Source of the DNA: Symbiodinium kawagutii | Taxonomy: Eukaryota > Sar > Dinophyceae > Suessiales > Symbiodiniaceae | Assembly: GCA_009767595.1 (NCBI GenBank) | Contig: VSDK01026435.1 | Span: 10,762-74,761, forward strand | Reading direction: 5' to 3' | DNA: 64,000 nucleotides | Shown: positions 11,902 through 21,427 of the stretch, piece after piece | Position numbering within the stretch: position 1 is the first letter of the stretch | How the letters are laid out: every line of letters starts with the position of its first letter | Position numbers and translations under genes: made by a program | Notes under the pieces: generated by a model | What the model was told of the DNA's origin: nothing | The model's database searches: none | What the model saw: the letters and a program-made list of their open reading frames with translations, nothing else

Positions 11902-12406
11902 TGGCTCGATGTTTCACACCCCTTTAGATCTCCCACTGATCCCAGGGCGGCTTTCGTAGTGGAACAGTGTCTCCCACTGATCCAAGTGGGGAAAGGATGG
12001 CTATGTGACCTGATTCACCGCACCCGACTACCGTGGTACCCCGTGATGGCCACCATGCACTGCAAGCACTGAGAAGAACACAACATGAACCATCCTTGAC
12101 CAGCTATCAATCATCAAAAACCAGCTGTTCATCAGCTATCAACCATCACTGACCAAAGGCCCTACCCAAAAGAAAGTATCCGAACGCATCGAAAAAAAAT
12201 GTCATGTCGGAGAAATGACATCGACGGAGTGAACCAGGTGAACCAACTCGCGAAGCGCAAAATGATGAGCCTCCATCCTCGTTGTTCATAAGCATGATTC
12301 GCCACTGCTATGCCGATCATTGCCTTGCTACAACAATTATCAACCCACCATCATTGTTGAGCATCATTTTCTTGACAAACTTTCACTTGGTAATAGGGAA
12401 CAAACC

Positions 12407-12625
12407 TCAAGCCAGATCCTGGCCAGAAGGTGTCCAGCACATGTGCTGCTTCACTTCGGGCAGCACAAATCCCAGAGTAGAGATGTCATCCATAGAAAAT
12501 TTCTTTTGCACCAAACACCTCTGACGCGTTTCCTGCCCAGATGCCTGTCTGAGACCTGCAACAAAACGGTCACGCCGTCGATGCCCAGCGCATTCTGACG
12601 AGCGGAAGCAGCTTTCAAAATGATG
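12407..12625 (-). CDS. Two 3' exons of an unrecognised gene
   Basis: The first exon reads ASARQNALGIDGVTVLLQ and ends at CAG|GTCTCAG (12,556, phase 0). After GTCAG| at 12,520 the frame continues RCLVQKKFSMDDISTLGFVL then PEVKQHMCWTPSGQDLA and stops at 12,407. The phases match. The implied GT-AG intron (12,521-12,555) is 35 nt, the same length as the candidate mini-intron at 3,261-3,295. Unspliced, the frame ends in a Trp/Cys-rich, less protein-like tail. No family recognised. Confidence 0.4.
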   Translation of the reverse strand, partial: HHFESCFRSSECAGHRRRDRFVAGLRQASGQETRQRCLVQKKFSMDDISTLGFVLPEVKQHMCWTPSGQDLA

Positions 12626-13840
12626 ATTGGCAGCGGAAGCAACATCCAGGACTGGGGCAAACAAACCTCCTATTAGTAGCTGCCATCAAATAGGTTGTTT
12701 GATTATTAGCCGGGTCAATTCATCCAAAGTTTTATGCCTTCTATGCAGTACAACCTCCTACTAGTAGCAACAAACATCCAATTGATTGGATTTGTCTTGT
12801 ACCATCTGATACTCATTGTTCTCATTTAGGAGTGGTTGCCCCCCACACAAACCAATCTACCAGTGAAGCCCCTAGGGAAGCCACAGGGTGACATGAAAAC
12901 CATCCATCACATCCATGCAATAGCATCCAATGGCCACTCAACAGAACAATAACAATGATAGTCTACAATGATAATCTCCAGCGCAGGGAATAACAATGAT
13001 AATCTATGATGATCATCTATGATGATAATCTCCAACCTTGCTCTAACAATGGTCATGGGCTACTCCCAATAGCCATCTAATGACAATCTTCTTGGGGGTT
13101 GTCAACTGGGGGCGGCCCATTTCTGAGCAACTCCTTTGTTACAAAGTACACCTTCAGGCAGCTTCAAGAAACATCTGACAATGTGCCACTTGTATTCACT
13201 TGCTGTGATCTTTACTTGATTCATACATTGAAACTTCTAAGAATGATACTGTACTTCATCATATCATACTGGTACTTAGTCCGCTTCAGTCTCCTCCGGA
13301 ACCATCAGTCATCTAGCATTAAAATGCTCACATAGAACAATGAACTGCACTCTTGTAGGGCGGGATCCAACATCGTGTCAACATCGTGTCAACCAATGCC
13401 AATTCTCCAATTGTTGGCCACATATACATCGCGAGTGATGACCAAGGACGGCAGTGGCTGAAGCAGTTTTGCTAATCAAACCACCAGCCGGTAGTTGTTG
13501 TTTAATCATTTTTGTCGGTTACTATTCCCTATCAGCGATGATCAACCATTATTCATGGTTAAAAACCATTTGTGAATACATGGTGGGTTGAATCCCATCA
13601 TTTTTCATAGTTGAACCATCATTGTTGCTCAGCATCCCATATTATCAACCATTAATAGCCATCCAGAGCCATGGCTTATCAACCATTTAACAGCTATATT
13701 ATCCACCATCAATAGGCATAATAGCCATTAATAGGCATACTAGCCATATCAACCACTCAACAGCCATACCTATCAACCATTAAACAGCCATATCATCAAC
13801 CGCTCAACAGCCATACCTATCAACCATCAATAGCCATAAC
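12626..13840. other. Intron-like or intergenic, no gene seen
   Basis: AT-rich with degenerate AACCATCAAT/AGCCAT repeats. From 13,620 to 13,850 the unit (T)ATCAACCAT(T)(A)ACAGCCATA recurs many times as a decaying minisatellite. 12,940-13,040 repeats AACAATGATAATCT. Confidence 0.5.
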
Positions 13841-13847
13841 CTTTCAA

Positions 13848-13976
13848 TCCGCTGTGAATCTGCATCCACCGAGCGCGGCAAAACTGCACCTGTACATGCC
13901 AGGAACCCACCTCAGAACCGTGGACAAGGAACGAACGGAGCTGGGTTTCGACACGGAACGTGGCGGCTCAGCAGTG
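13848..13976 (+). CDS. Internal exon, unrecognised protein
   Basis: The plus frame reads SAAKLHLYMPGTHLRTVDKE then RTELGFDTERGGSAV and ends at GCAGTG|GTGAAC. It is clearly richer in GC and charged residues than the flanks. The start is uncertain (an acceptor around 13,845). No family recognised. Confidence 0.4.
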
Positions 13977-14273
13977 GTGAACTGGATGGATTTCAGTAGA
14001 CTTGATCAGCTTTGAAGTATGGTTCACCAGCCTAGTATGACTTGATCAGCCTTGGTGAAGTATTTTGATTAAGTATAGTTCCCTGATTTTGCGTGATCAA
14101 GTATGGATTACCGTGTACAGGCTTATAATACGGGTACCATTTAATGCTTACAGCACTTGGTTGAAGCCCGTCAAGGGAATTGCCTAATCCATGAGTATTA
14201 GCAACAGCTGGGAATACAGAGACAACCTGGAGAATACATGAGAATACTAGGTTTCTACTCCTATCCACAACTG

Positions 14274-14371
14274 ATATGACGACCCAGAAGTTATGGCTGG
14301 TTTTTGACTAGAAATGATCAATATGAAAAATGATTTGGGGGATCACCTACTTTGATAAACCAACCCAAATG
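14274..14371 (-). mobile_element. MITE-A, decayed copy
   Basis: GACCCAGAAGTTATGGCTGG toward the left and GATTTGGGGGATCACCTACT then TTGATAAACCAACCC at the right match the MITE-A ends. Spacing is near 100 bp. Confidence 0.45.
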
Positions 14372-14737
14372 CTGAAAAAAAAACCATTTCTTATTGCATT
14401 TATTGGTTCAGCCATTCATTGGAACCACCTATGTTGTTGGTTACCACCGGTTTCTGGTTTTAGAAAACCAAATCGAGAACCAGCAATGGCAAGAAATCAA
14501 AGCTGTTTTGCTTGGTGAAACGACTCATGAAAACATGAAACATGTGCGCCTCAAACGACTGATCAGGAAGGCTTGATGGAACAAAACAGCACCCAAGGTG
14601 AACCGAGAAGTACGGAAACAATGCTGAACAAAGCGATTGCTACTGAAAAGTACCCATGTTCGCTAGAGTAGCCCACAAAAATGTGATTGGTCAATGAACC
14701 AACCATAGTCAGATATAGTCAGATAGTATGTGTATAG

Positions 14738-16134
14738 AGTGCACATAAGCTTCAACTTTCCAATAATGCAAAACTTAGAGATCATACCCCAGTGTTTGTA
14801 GCATTCCAGGCGCAGTCGCGTGTTTGTCACACACACCTTGCTGACACCAGGGTTTGGCAGCGAGATGCTCTCATGAATGCATGGGTTGCCGGCCGTGGCG
14901 AGACCGACCTTTTGTGTGATGTTGAAGCATGGGCTTGTTTACCTGACACTCAGCAGATGGTTGATACACTTGCGTCTTGTGGTGAAGTTGACAAAACATG
15001 GCAATTCATTTATCATGGCGTGACTGTTGTGGCCAAAAAACATTTTAGCGGTAAAAATAGGCAAGGCAAATACCAAGCCTGCTCTGAAACCATTGCTTTG
15101 GCGCAGGAAAAAACCATGTGCCGTGCTGAGTTGCTGCGCCCTTGTCATGTGACCTTGGTGCATTCTTGTCCACGTTTGTTTTTGTCGCAGTTGCTCCAAC
15201 AATGGCATAATGTGGTCCGGCTGCAACGGCTTGACAAGAAATTGGCTAAGTCCAGGCGAGCCGACAAGCGCAGGCAAACACATGTTTGGTGCCAAGAGAT
15301 GGCATTGTGTGCTTCTCGGCATGAGTGGGCGTCTTTCGCGTAAAATTGCTGGCACAAATGTAGGACCCAAACTCAGACGCTTTGATGTTGTACAAGCCAG
15401 CCGACCCACTACCACCGAGTGGGCAGAACACTTAAGTAGACCTGGTCCCCTTGGAGGTTGCCTTGCTTCCCCTTTGCTGTTTCATGACGAAAACATGGAC
15501 TTGCAGGAAACCCTTGCCAAAGTTACTGGCTCCAAGCTTGAGCAAAACTTTGATTGCCAGCCAGCCTGCTCCAGTGGTTTTTCTGATTTGTTGGGACCGC
15601 CTGACCTTGATACTGTGTTGCAAGCACAAGCTGATTTTGAAAGTTTGAAAACGCATCTTGCCCGTGGCAAACATAGGCGTGCTGTGCCTGCATGGAGTGT
15701 TCCCCTTGAAGTTTGGCAGCTCATTTTTTGTCGCCAGCAACGGACTTGGGGCCCATGGCGGAAGACACCTGTGCCACACGCAAGTCATGTTGACAGACTC
15801 ATGTTCCGACTCCTCTGCTGCATTCGCCACAAGGTGGCACCAGTGCAGCAATGGAATGCTTCACAGACAGTTCAACTTGGCAAAAATAACGGAAAAACCG
15901 GGTGTAGTTCTTTTCGTTTTATCCACCTTCTCGATCCTGTTGGGAAATCTTATTTCAAGAGTGTTTGGGATAAACGTAGCCCCAGTACGTGGGATTTTGC
16001 CCATGGATTTGTTCCAGGAAAACGGCGTGAGTCGGCCATTGCGCAGCAGAGAACTTTGAGGCACGCACTTCGCCAACACGGGCGTTCCGCCACACAGGTT
16101 TTTTTGATGTTGCCAATGCTTTTCCTTCCCCCAC
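14738..16134 (+). pseudogene. Endonuclease C-term, linker and RT fingers/block A, frameshifted
   Basis: This 5' part is readable only by moving between frames. The first frame runs to about 15,340, a second from about 15,320 to 16,100, and a third covers 16,106-16,134 with FFDVANAFPSPT, the RT block A (Asp and aromatic). Each shift is explainable by a single-base indel, one of them in a run of seven T. A GTG at 14,792 is not a credible start because the frame continues upstream. Without joining, no functional RT is made. Confidence 0.65.
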
Positions 16135-18171
16135 CATGATGCTCTGGATAACATGATTTTTGCTAGGCATAGTCTGCAAGATGCCCAGTTGTTGCAGCAT
16201 CGGTACAGAAGCGCTACTATGCATGTCACAGGTGCTGAAGGGGATGGTGTTGTCCTGACTGGTGGGTGCGGCAGCATGCAAGGTGATGCAATTGCTCCCG
16301 CGCAATTTGTTGAGTTGTACAATCCATTGATTAGCTGCTGGCAGGCTTGCACTAGTCGACCTGACCATAAAAAGTACCTTACTGCTGTTGACCCCATTTC
16401 CTTGGAAATCGTTCCCGTTGACGTCAGCGCATATGCTGATGATGTGTCGCGCACTTGTGTTGCCAATGAGTTGCATGAATTGCGACAAACTGAGACTCGC
16501 TGGGACGTTGCTTTTGATAGTGCATTGTCAAAGGTTGGTATGGGCCAAAACCATGGCAAAAAAGAATGGTTTGTCCGCTTTGTTGGCAAGCACGCGTGCC
16601 GCAAAATGCGGAAATGTTTTGGAAAGCCCCCTGTGTTGATTGGCCAAGCCAAACTGGGCACTTGTTACTTGGGCGCTTGGGATGAAGCAGACGGGCGCTC
16701 GCAACTTGACATTACCAACCGTCTTGCAGCTGCACGAACGGCTTGGCATGCTATGCAAGGGTGGTGGCGTGTTCCACATGTACAATTAAAACACAAAGTC
16801 ATGGTTTTTCGCAGTCTTGTCCTGAGTTCATTGCTGTCCGGTCTAGAGGCCGCCACACTCACGCAAGGTGACATTGCTCAGCTGGAACGGGTGCAGATGA
16901 AATATCTGCGCAGTTTGTGTGGTAGGTTTGGGTACCAGGCAGTTCCAGAAACAAGTGGTGTGGAACCTGAGTTTGCCACCTCCGCATACAAAGCAAAAAC
17001 CAACGCCTTCGTTCGCCAAGCGGTGGGTATTTACACTATCCGCACAGAACTCCTGCATCGAAGGCTCAAGTGGCTGCAGGCTATTGCAGCTTCCCGTGAA
17101 AAACACAAAGTGTTGCTTGCTGTTCTTGCTGGACGATTAGTTGCAACTTCAGAAAACGCTTTTGACGCAGAAAGGTGCCTCACAACTACTGCCGGGCCTT
17201 TGGCACGTCAGTGGCACAGTGACGTCAGGGCGCTTTGCCAAAAACATGATTGTGACCTTGGTCCTCGTGGTTTCTGGTGCATTTTTGAACCAACACATGC
17301 ATTTCAGAAGTTAAATACCTCTGCCGTGCGCGAGTTTGAGGAGGCAACGGCTGAACATGACCATTCACCATCCCCAGACATGTATACTTGCGGGTATGTG
17401 CTGAGCAATGGTCAGCCCTGTTCCTTTGTAGGCCACAGTTCATTATCACTTAGTGTGCATATGGCTGAAAAACACAACCTACGGTGCCCTTTCAAACATG
17501 CTGTCATCACCAACCAATGTCCATTTTGCTTGTCAATTTTCAAAGACAAACGGAGCGCGCAGCAACATGTGCACAAAAAGAAGGTCACAGGGACGTGCCC
17601 CCAGGGCTCTCGACATCCCTGTGCTGGTCACGAGAAAGTAGTCCAACACCCCAAGACCCTTGCTTGTCCCTTTTGCTGTTTTTCTGCACCTTTGCCAGCG
17701 CTCCAGCAACACATTGCATCCCATTTTGAGACTGCGGAGCAAATTTCACAGTTGCAAACCCAGCCCCGAGAACGCAGCAAAAAACTCGGTGTCACAACAT
17801 TGCCTCGTTTGTGGGGTTCCCGACCGGTTGGGTCACGTTCGAGTGTTGTCTTGCCGCCCGAACCTTTGCGTACGCTGGCATGGTGGAGGCTTAGCCCAGA
17901 GGACGAAGCTGCTGAAATCGCTGACTTGTATGGTCCCGTTTCGGCATCCGTAGAATTGTTTAGTCCAGAAGCCCATTGGTGGAAGCTCAGTCCTAGTGAA
18001 GAAGCGGCAGAAATTGCAGACTTGTACCATGAACCTGTTTCACCAACCAATTGCAGGGTTCCTAAACAATCACAGCTCCGTGATTTTTTTCCTGGGGCCA
18101 GAACATTTGAAGACTCAAGCCCGTTTTCTTCTGTGTTGCCCCGGCATGGACAAGTGGTTGGCCGGCGGTAG
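16135..18171 (+). CDS. RT palm/thumb and C-terminal zinc-finger region
   Basis: An open frame of about 680 codons. Near its start it has GGCGSMQGDAIAPAQFVELY, then about 100 residues in VDVSAYADDVSR with the paired Asp of the RT active site. C-terminal to the RT are Cys/His pairs: YTCGYVLSNGQPCSFVGH...HMAEKH, NQCPFCLSIF...QQHVHKK and LACPFCCFSAPL...QQHIASH, three C2H2-like fingers as found at the end of many non-LTR ORF2 proteins. A duplicated segment follows, WWRLSPEDEAAEIADLY and WWKLSPSEEAAEIADLY. The frame stops at 18,171, overlapping the next ORF. Confidence 0.7.
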   Translation, partial: HDALDNMIFARHSLQDAQLLQHRYRSATMHVTGAEGDGVVLTGGCGSMQGDAIAPAQFVELYNPLISCWQACTSRPDHKKYLTAVDPISLEIVPVDVSAYADDVSRTCVANELHELRQTETRWDVAFDSALSKVGMGQNHGKKEWFVRFVGKHACRKMRKCFGKPPVLIGQAKLGTCYLGAWDEADGRSQLDITNRLAAARTAWHAMQGWWRVPHVQLKHKVMVFRSLVLSSLLSGLEAATLTQGDIAQLERVQMKYLRSLCGRFGYQAVPETSGVEPEFATSAYKAKTNAFVRQAVGIYTIRTELLHRRLKWLQAIAASREKHKVLLAVLAGRLVATSENAFDAERCLTTTAGPLARQWHSDVRALCQKHDCDLGPRGFWCIFEPTHAFQKLNTSAVREFEEATAEHDHSPSPDMYTCGYVLSNGQPCSFVGHSSLSLSVHMAEKHNLRCPFKHAVITNQCPFCLSIFKDKRSAQQHVHKKKVTGTCPQGSRHPCAGHEKVVQHPKTLACPFCCFSAPLPALQQHIASHFETAEQISQLQTQPRERSKKLGVTTLPRLWGSRPVGSRSSVVLPPEPLRTLAWWRLSPEDEAAEIADLYGPVSASVELFSPEAHWWKLSPSEEAAEIADLYHEPVSPTNCRVPKQSQLRDFFPGARTFEDSSPFSSVLPRHGQVVGRR

Positions 18172-18781
18172 CAACGAGCCACGCGCTCAGAGGCGCCGCG
18201 CAAGCGCGGGAGGCGAAGCCGATTTGGAGCAGGTCAAGCAATTGGCAGTGTCAGCAGCAGAATTGGCTCTCAACACTGCAGCCACGGTCCGAGTTCACGA
18301 CGCAGCTCTGCTCCGAACTTGGCTCATTCCAGCAGCGTCCCAGTACGCAGTGGCCGGGTTGCAGGCAGGCAAGGATTACCACGAGGCAGTGAAGACAGCA
18401 GGCCGTTCCCATGGCTTGGGCAGCCCGCGCCTTCACGTGTGGGCCAGCTTGGTGGTCACAGCCAAAGCGGATCCTTCTCTCAAGGAGGAAGAAAAAGCAG
18501 AAGTGGTCAACCATGCCAGCAACATCACCGACCCGAAGGATTTGGAGACATTGGTGACAGTGTGCAACATCGGCCCGGCCTACAACAAGGAGTGGGTCAG
18601 AGTTCAGCTCAAGGTGACGCAGCCTGTGGAAACCATCGCTCAAGTTCTCGAAGCTGCCTTTCGGGCAGCAGGTGGTGAGCAGAAGCATGGCATTGCCCCA
18701 AGAGGTCCTTGCGAAAGAAAGGTTTCTGAACTCCTCGAAGGCATGGGGGTGAGAACGGCCGTGGCGAGCAATGACATGTGA
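18146..18781 (+). CDS. 211-codon ORF overlapping the end of the RT ORF; possible gag/ORF1-like protein
   Basis: ATG at 18,146 begins MDKWLAGGSNEPRAQRRRAS and the frame is open to 18,781, overlapping the RT ORF by 26 nt in another frame. It is Ala- and Lys/Glu-rich and probably mostly helical (AVSAAELALNTAATVRVHDA), with a basic N-terminus. No zinc knuckle is visible. Position and codon use tie it to the retroelement. In ordinary LINEs ORF1 precedes ORF2, so this is either a downstream accessory ORF or the ORF1 of a second, head-to-tail copy. The family is not recognised. Confidence 0.6.
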   Translation: MDKWLAGGSNEPRAQRRRASAGGEADLEQVKQLAVSAAELALNTAATVRVHDAALLRTWLIPAASQYAVAGLQAGKDYHEAVKTAGRSHGLGSPRLHVWASLVVTAKADPSLKEEEKAEVVNHASNITDPKDLETLVTVCNIGPAYNKEWVRVQLKVTQPVETIAQVLEAAFRAAGGEQKHGIAPRGPCERKVSELLEGMGVRTAVASNDM

Positions 18782-18815
18782 AGCGTGGCTTTTTTTTTGA
18801 TGGCGCTGAGGTTTT

Positions 18816-18941
18816 GTTGTGAGATTTCAGCTCAGTGCCTGGAATAGCAGCCTCTGCTCACAACAACAATTTGTGAAGGAGGTGCGCTATGGTGGGGCCA
18901 GTCCCATCTTAGTATGGTGTGCAGAGTTGGGCAGCGATTGA
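18816..18941 (+). CDS. Short ORF after the retroelement, possibly start of a further ORF
   Basis: A frame reading VRFQLSAWNSSLCSQQQFVK then EVRYGGASPILVWCAELGSD stops at 18,941. The beginning resembles the opening strand of endonuclease/exonuclease/phosphatase domains (hydrophobic, then W-N). If so, the order 211-codon ORF then endonuclease would be that of a normal ORF1-ORF2 pair and the region would hold a tandem copy, truncated. Weak. Confidence 0.25.
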   Translation, partial: VVRFQLSAWNSSLCSQQQFVKEVRYGGASPILVWCAELGSD

Positions 18942-19170
18942 ATCGTTTGGCTCTCCTCGGGACAACTCAGGATCCCTCGCGGAACCGCAATGAGAATGGA
19001 ACATATATACTATATGATGATTGATTATGGATCATACTTACTAATTGGTGACCGTCACGGGTTTTAACACCTTCCAAAACCACCACCTATGATCAACCAA
19101 TCAACCAGTTCTTATTCGTTGATCAACCCCTCTAGAGCCATACTTCCTAAGTGTGGATCTAGGGGTCCAG

Positions 19171-19306
19171 TGCCCATGCAATCAATGTGCGGTGTGGGGG
19201 CGGCAATGCCATGACCAACAGCTACAATGGCTTCGCCAAACTGTTCAATGACTGCATTGAAATTCTCGGAACGTCACACCCACAGAGGCATCCGAAGAAC
19301 AAATGA
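19171..19306 (+). CDS. 3'-terminal exon, unrecognised protein
   Basis: After GGTCCAG| at 19,170 the frame reads AINVRCGGGNAMTNSYNGFA then KLFNDCIEILGTSHPQRHPK and stops at 19,306. The stop is 8 bp before a MITE-B, so that element would lie in the 3' UTR. Good protein-like composition. No family recognised. Confidence 0.45.
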
Positions 19307-19314
19307 CAAGATAT

Positions 19315-19428
19315 GGCAGTGCGTCAAAACCCTGTACCCCTGGTTCCCTGTCATTCACCATAGTTTTCCCTATACTTGGTTGGGTAATAACCACCATTAT
19401 TGGTTGGTTAACTGCTTGACCCATAGCC
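19315..19428 (+). mobile_element. MITE-B, complete, 114 bp
   Basis: Ends are GGCAGTGCGTCAAAACCC and TTGACCCATAGCC, inverted relative to each other, with the family interior CTGTACCCCTGGTTCCC and TTGGTTGGTTAA. Flanked by ATAT on both sides, consistent with a 4-bp target duplication. The ends are near-palindromic with ATAT, so the exact border is ambiguous. Confidence 0.8.
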
Positions 19429-19639
19429 ATATGTAGCTGGTATATCCCCTATAGTTGCTATTTATCATCCCCTATTATTACCCATTAACCAGCTATTCAT
19501 TAATATTGACCCAGCTCGCCATATCTTGGAACGGGAAATCTCCATCATGGAAGACGCGAGCTCGTGAAATCGCTCATCAAGCTCTTGGGATGTAAACAAC
19601 TACCCGCTTTTGATTGAACAAATATCGGCCCAACTCGCC

Positions 19640-19795
19640 ATATATGATAATATATAATATATAAATATATAAATATTATACATAGGATATATACTATAAA
19701 ATATATACATATATAATTAAACATATATATATATGAGTATCTATATTTCTAAATATATTTCTAAATATATATATATATATGTATATATACAATTG
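19640..19795. repeat. (AT)-rich microsatellite
   Basis: TATATA/AAATATAT tract with imperfect units, probably hard to sequence. It is followed by a MITE-A left end at 19,793 (TTTCTCAAAATTCAGGTACC). Confidence 0.85.
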
Positions 19796-19928
19796 TTTCT
19801 CAAAATTCAGGTACCCCAAATCATCAAGTTTCTAAACCATTTCTAGTAATAGTAGTTGATTGGTTAATATTGACCGATTAGACAAATGACAGACAAATCA
19901 AATATCGACCCATAGACGATACAAACCT

Positions 19929-20042
19929 GGCTGTGGGTCAAAACCCTGTACCCCTTTTTCCCCCATCATTAACCATTGTTTTCCCTGTAGTTTTGTTGGT
20001 TATTAACCACCATTCTTGGTTGGTTAATATTGACCCATAGCC
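19929..20042 (+). mobile_element. MITE-B, complete, 114 bp
   Basis: GGCTGTGGGTCAAAACCC ... TTGGTTGGTTAATATTGACC then CATAGCC. The same 4 bases ACCT flank both sides, a clean target duplication. High identity with the copy at 19,315, including the CCCTGTACCCC interior. Confidence 0.85.
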
Positions 20043-20058
20043 ACCTGGCACAACTCAC

Positions 20059-20211
20059 CCTGCTCTGCTAAGGCGCCAGGTGATCCAGCAAGCACGTCTT
20101 CGCTTGCGACGACGGGGCCGTGGAGTTTGCAGCCTCGGCCAAGTGCTGGGCAACTGGCCCCGATGAGTTCCAAGGTGTTGTAGCCAGGAGAACCGGGGCT
20201 AAGCGGCAGTT
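20059..20211 (-). CDS. Internal exon, unrecognised; MITE-A sits directly at its 5' side
   Basis: On the minus strand, after CCCAAAG| (20,211), the frame reads ELPLSPGSPGYNTLELIGAS then CPALGRGCKLHGPVVASEDV and ends at CAGG|GTGAGT (20,059), a consensus donor. The acceptor AG lies only 4 bp from the end of the MITE-A at 20,216-20,335. No family recognised. Confidence 0.5.
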
Positions 20212-20215
20212 CTTT

Positions 20216-20335
20216 GGGTGTTTCTTAAAACAGGGACCCCCTAAAATGGTTGGTTTAATATGGTTTAATCTGGTTTAATACTAGAAATGGCTAACATTGG
20301 ATGATTTGGGGGTACCCCTATTTGCAGAAACACCC
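20216..20335 (+). mobile_element. MITE-A, complete, 120 bp, filling an intron
   Basis: Inverted ends GGGTGTTTCTTAAAACAGGG and TACCCCTATTTGCAGAAACA then CCC. The inside carries ATGGTTGGTTTAATATGG and a duplicated TGGTTTAAT. It occupies 120 of the 151 nt between the exon ends at 20,363 and 20,211. No clear target duplication. Confidence 0.8.
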
Positions 20336-20362
20336 AAATTTGGGATGAATCATGATCCTGAC

Positions 20363-20495
20363 CAGGATATGGGGCCGAACTCGTTTTCGCAGTGGTCATT
20401 CTTCTGTGCCAGGAGATCCAACCACAGCTGGCCAGTTGAAGAACTTGCCATCTGCTGCAAACGGTTGACCCCAGGCCCTAGGCTAAGCATGGAGC
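20363..20495 (-). CDS. Exon upstream of the MITE-A intron
   Basis: The donor is TCCTG|GTCAGG at 20,363; the acceptor is probably CCTAG| near 20,495. All three frames are open. VNRLQQMASSSTGQLWLDLL is the most protein-like, but the frame ending SSAPYPG is the one that joins in frame to the next exon. Frame therefore not settled. Confidence 0.4.
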
Positions 20496-20989
20496 TGGGA
20501 AATCACCGCTTAGCCAAGTTTCATCCAGCTTTACAGAGAGATGTGGACTGCCAAGAGTTGGAGAGGTGAAAATGTGGTCAGCGATCAAACAAACACTTCA
20601 CGAGGAGTGGTTGGCCAGTTGCAGGTTCAACTCTCGGGTTTTCCAAATGTTAAATAGACTAATAGTGGTTTTCATCAACCATACAGGCAGTTTATTTGGC
20701 GACTCATACTGATACTCTACCTGGCAGTTTTCATCAACTAGGTTTGATCCAATGTCCGCAGTCAACTCTGTCCCTGTAGTTTGAAGCCCTACCAATCAAC
20801 CGCCCCTCCAGTGCTTTGAGTTGAGCGCATGGGCAGTGCAAAATGATTTGAGGCAAGACTAGACTGTGGAGCAGTGAAAGCCCATGGATCAAAATGATCA
20901 ACTGCATTCAACTGTTCATACCCCAACCACTTTGTTTCTTGCTTTCCTCAAAATCATTTCTGCTCAAATGATCGCGCATTACGTGCATC

Positions 20990-21140
20990 AGTGTCCCACC
21001 CAGTCTGGGCGACCAGTACTACTTCATTGGCCAATCGGATATCCATGGGCATCCTCTGCAAAAGTTCCACCTGGAGCGGTGGAGCAACTTTCGACTCGGA
21101 TCCAGCTCCTCTAGTTCCTTCGGTGAACTCAAGGTTTGAA
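20990..21140 (+). CDS. Candidate exon, strand not settled
   Basis: Plus frame: ISVPPSLGDQYYFIGQSDIH then GHPLQKFHLERWSNFRLGSS, ending at AAG|GTTTGA. The minus strand is also open over the same stretch and carries VINPADGLAHKQTKN, which resembles the NPADxLTK motif that follows the RNase H of copia-type elements. Either a plus exon or a copia relic on the minus strand. Confidence 0.35.
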
Positions 21141-21427
21141 CCAACCCAACTGGGATTTTTCGTCTGCTTATGAGCAAGTCCATCTGCAGGGTTGATCACA
21201 CCACGGGATGGTGATTTCAATGTCCAATCTCGGAGGGTACCATCTCTGAATGCCTTTTGTTCCAGTTCCCGTTGGCCACATGCCCCCATGCACCTGGTTA
21301 TAAGTGCTCCCTGCTGCTGCCGGTTGTTGGTTCACTCATTCATGATCCAGCGCGAAATGAAAGTCCACCACAGTGCAAGGGTAATTCAGAATGGTCTTGA
21401 ACACTGCTCAAAAACCATCTCTTCAAC

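Larger units (their letters stand above)
14738..18171 (+). mobile_element. Non-LTR (LINE-like) retroelement, 5'-truncated, endonuclease end + RT + C2H2 fingers
   Basis: From 14,738 the frame opens with SAHKLQL...LRDHTPVFVAF, resembling the last block of the AP-type endonuclease (SDHxPV). It continues through a linker into an RT palm: FFDVANAF (block A), GGCGSMQGDAIAPAQFVELY (the QGD block) and AYADDVSR (catalytic YxDD-like block), then C2H2 fingers. The 5' end is cut inside the endonuclease, as expected of target-primed retrotransposition. Three frame changes occur: between 15,250 and 15,345, in a T7 run at 16,099-16,105, and near 16,134. There are almost no in-frame stops otherwise, so the copy seems recent but inactive. 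Confidence 0.8.
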
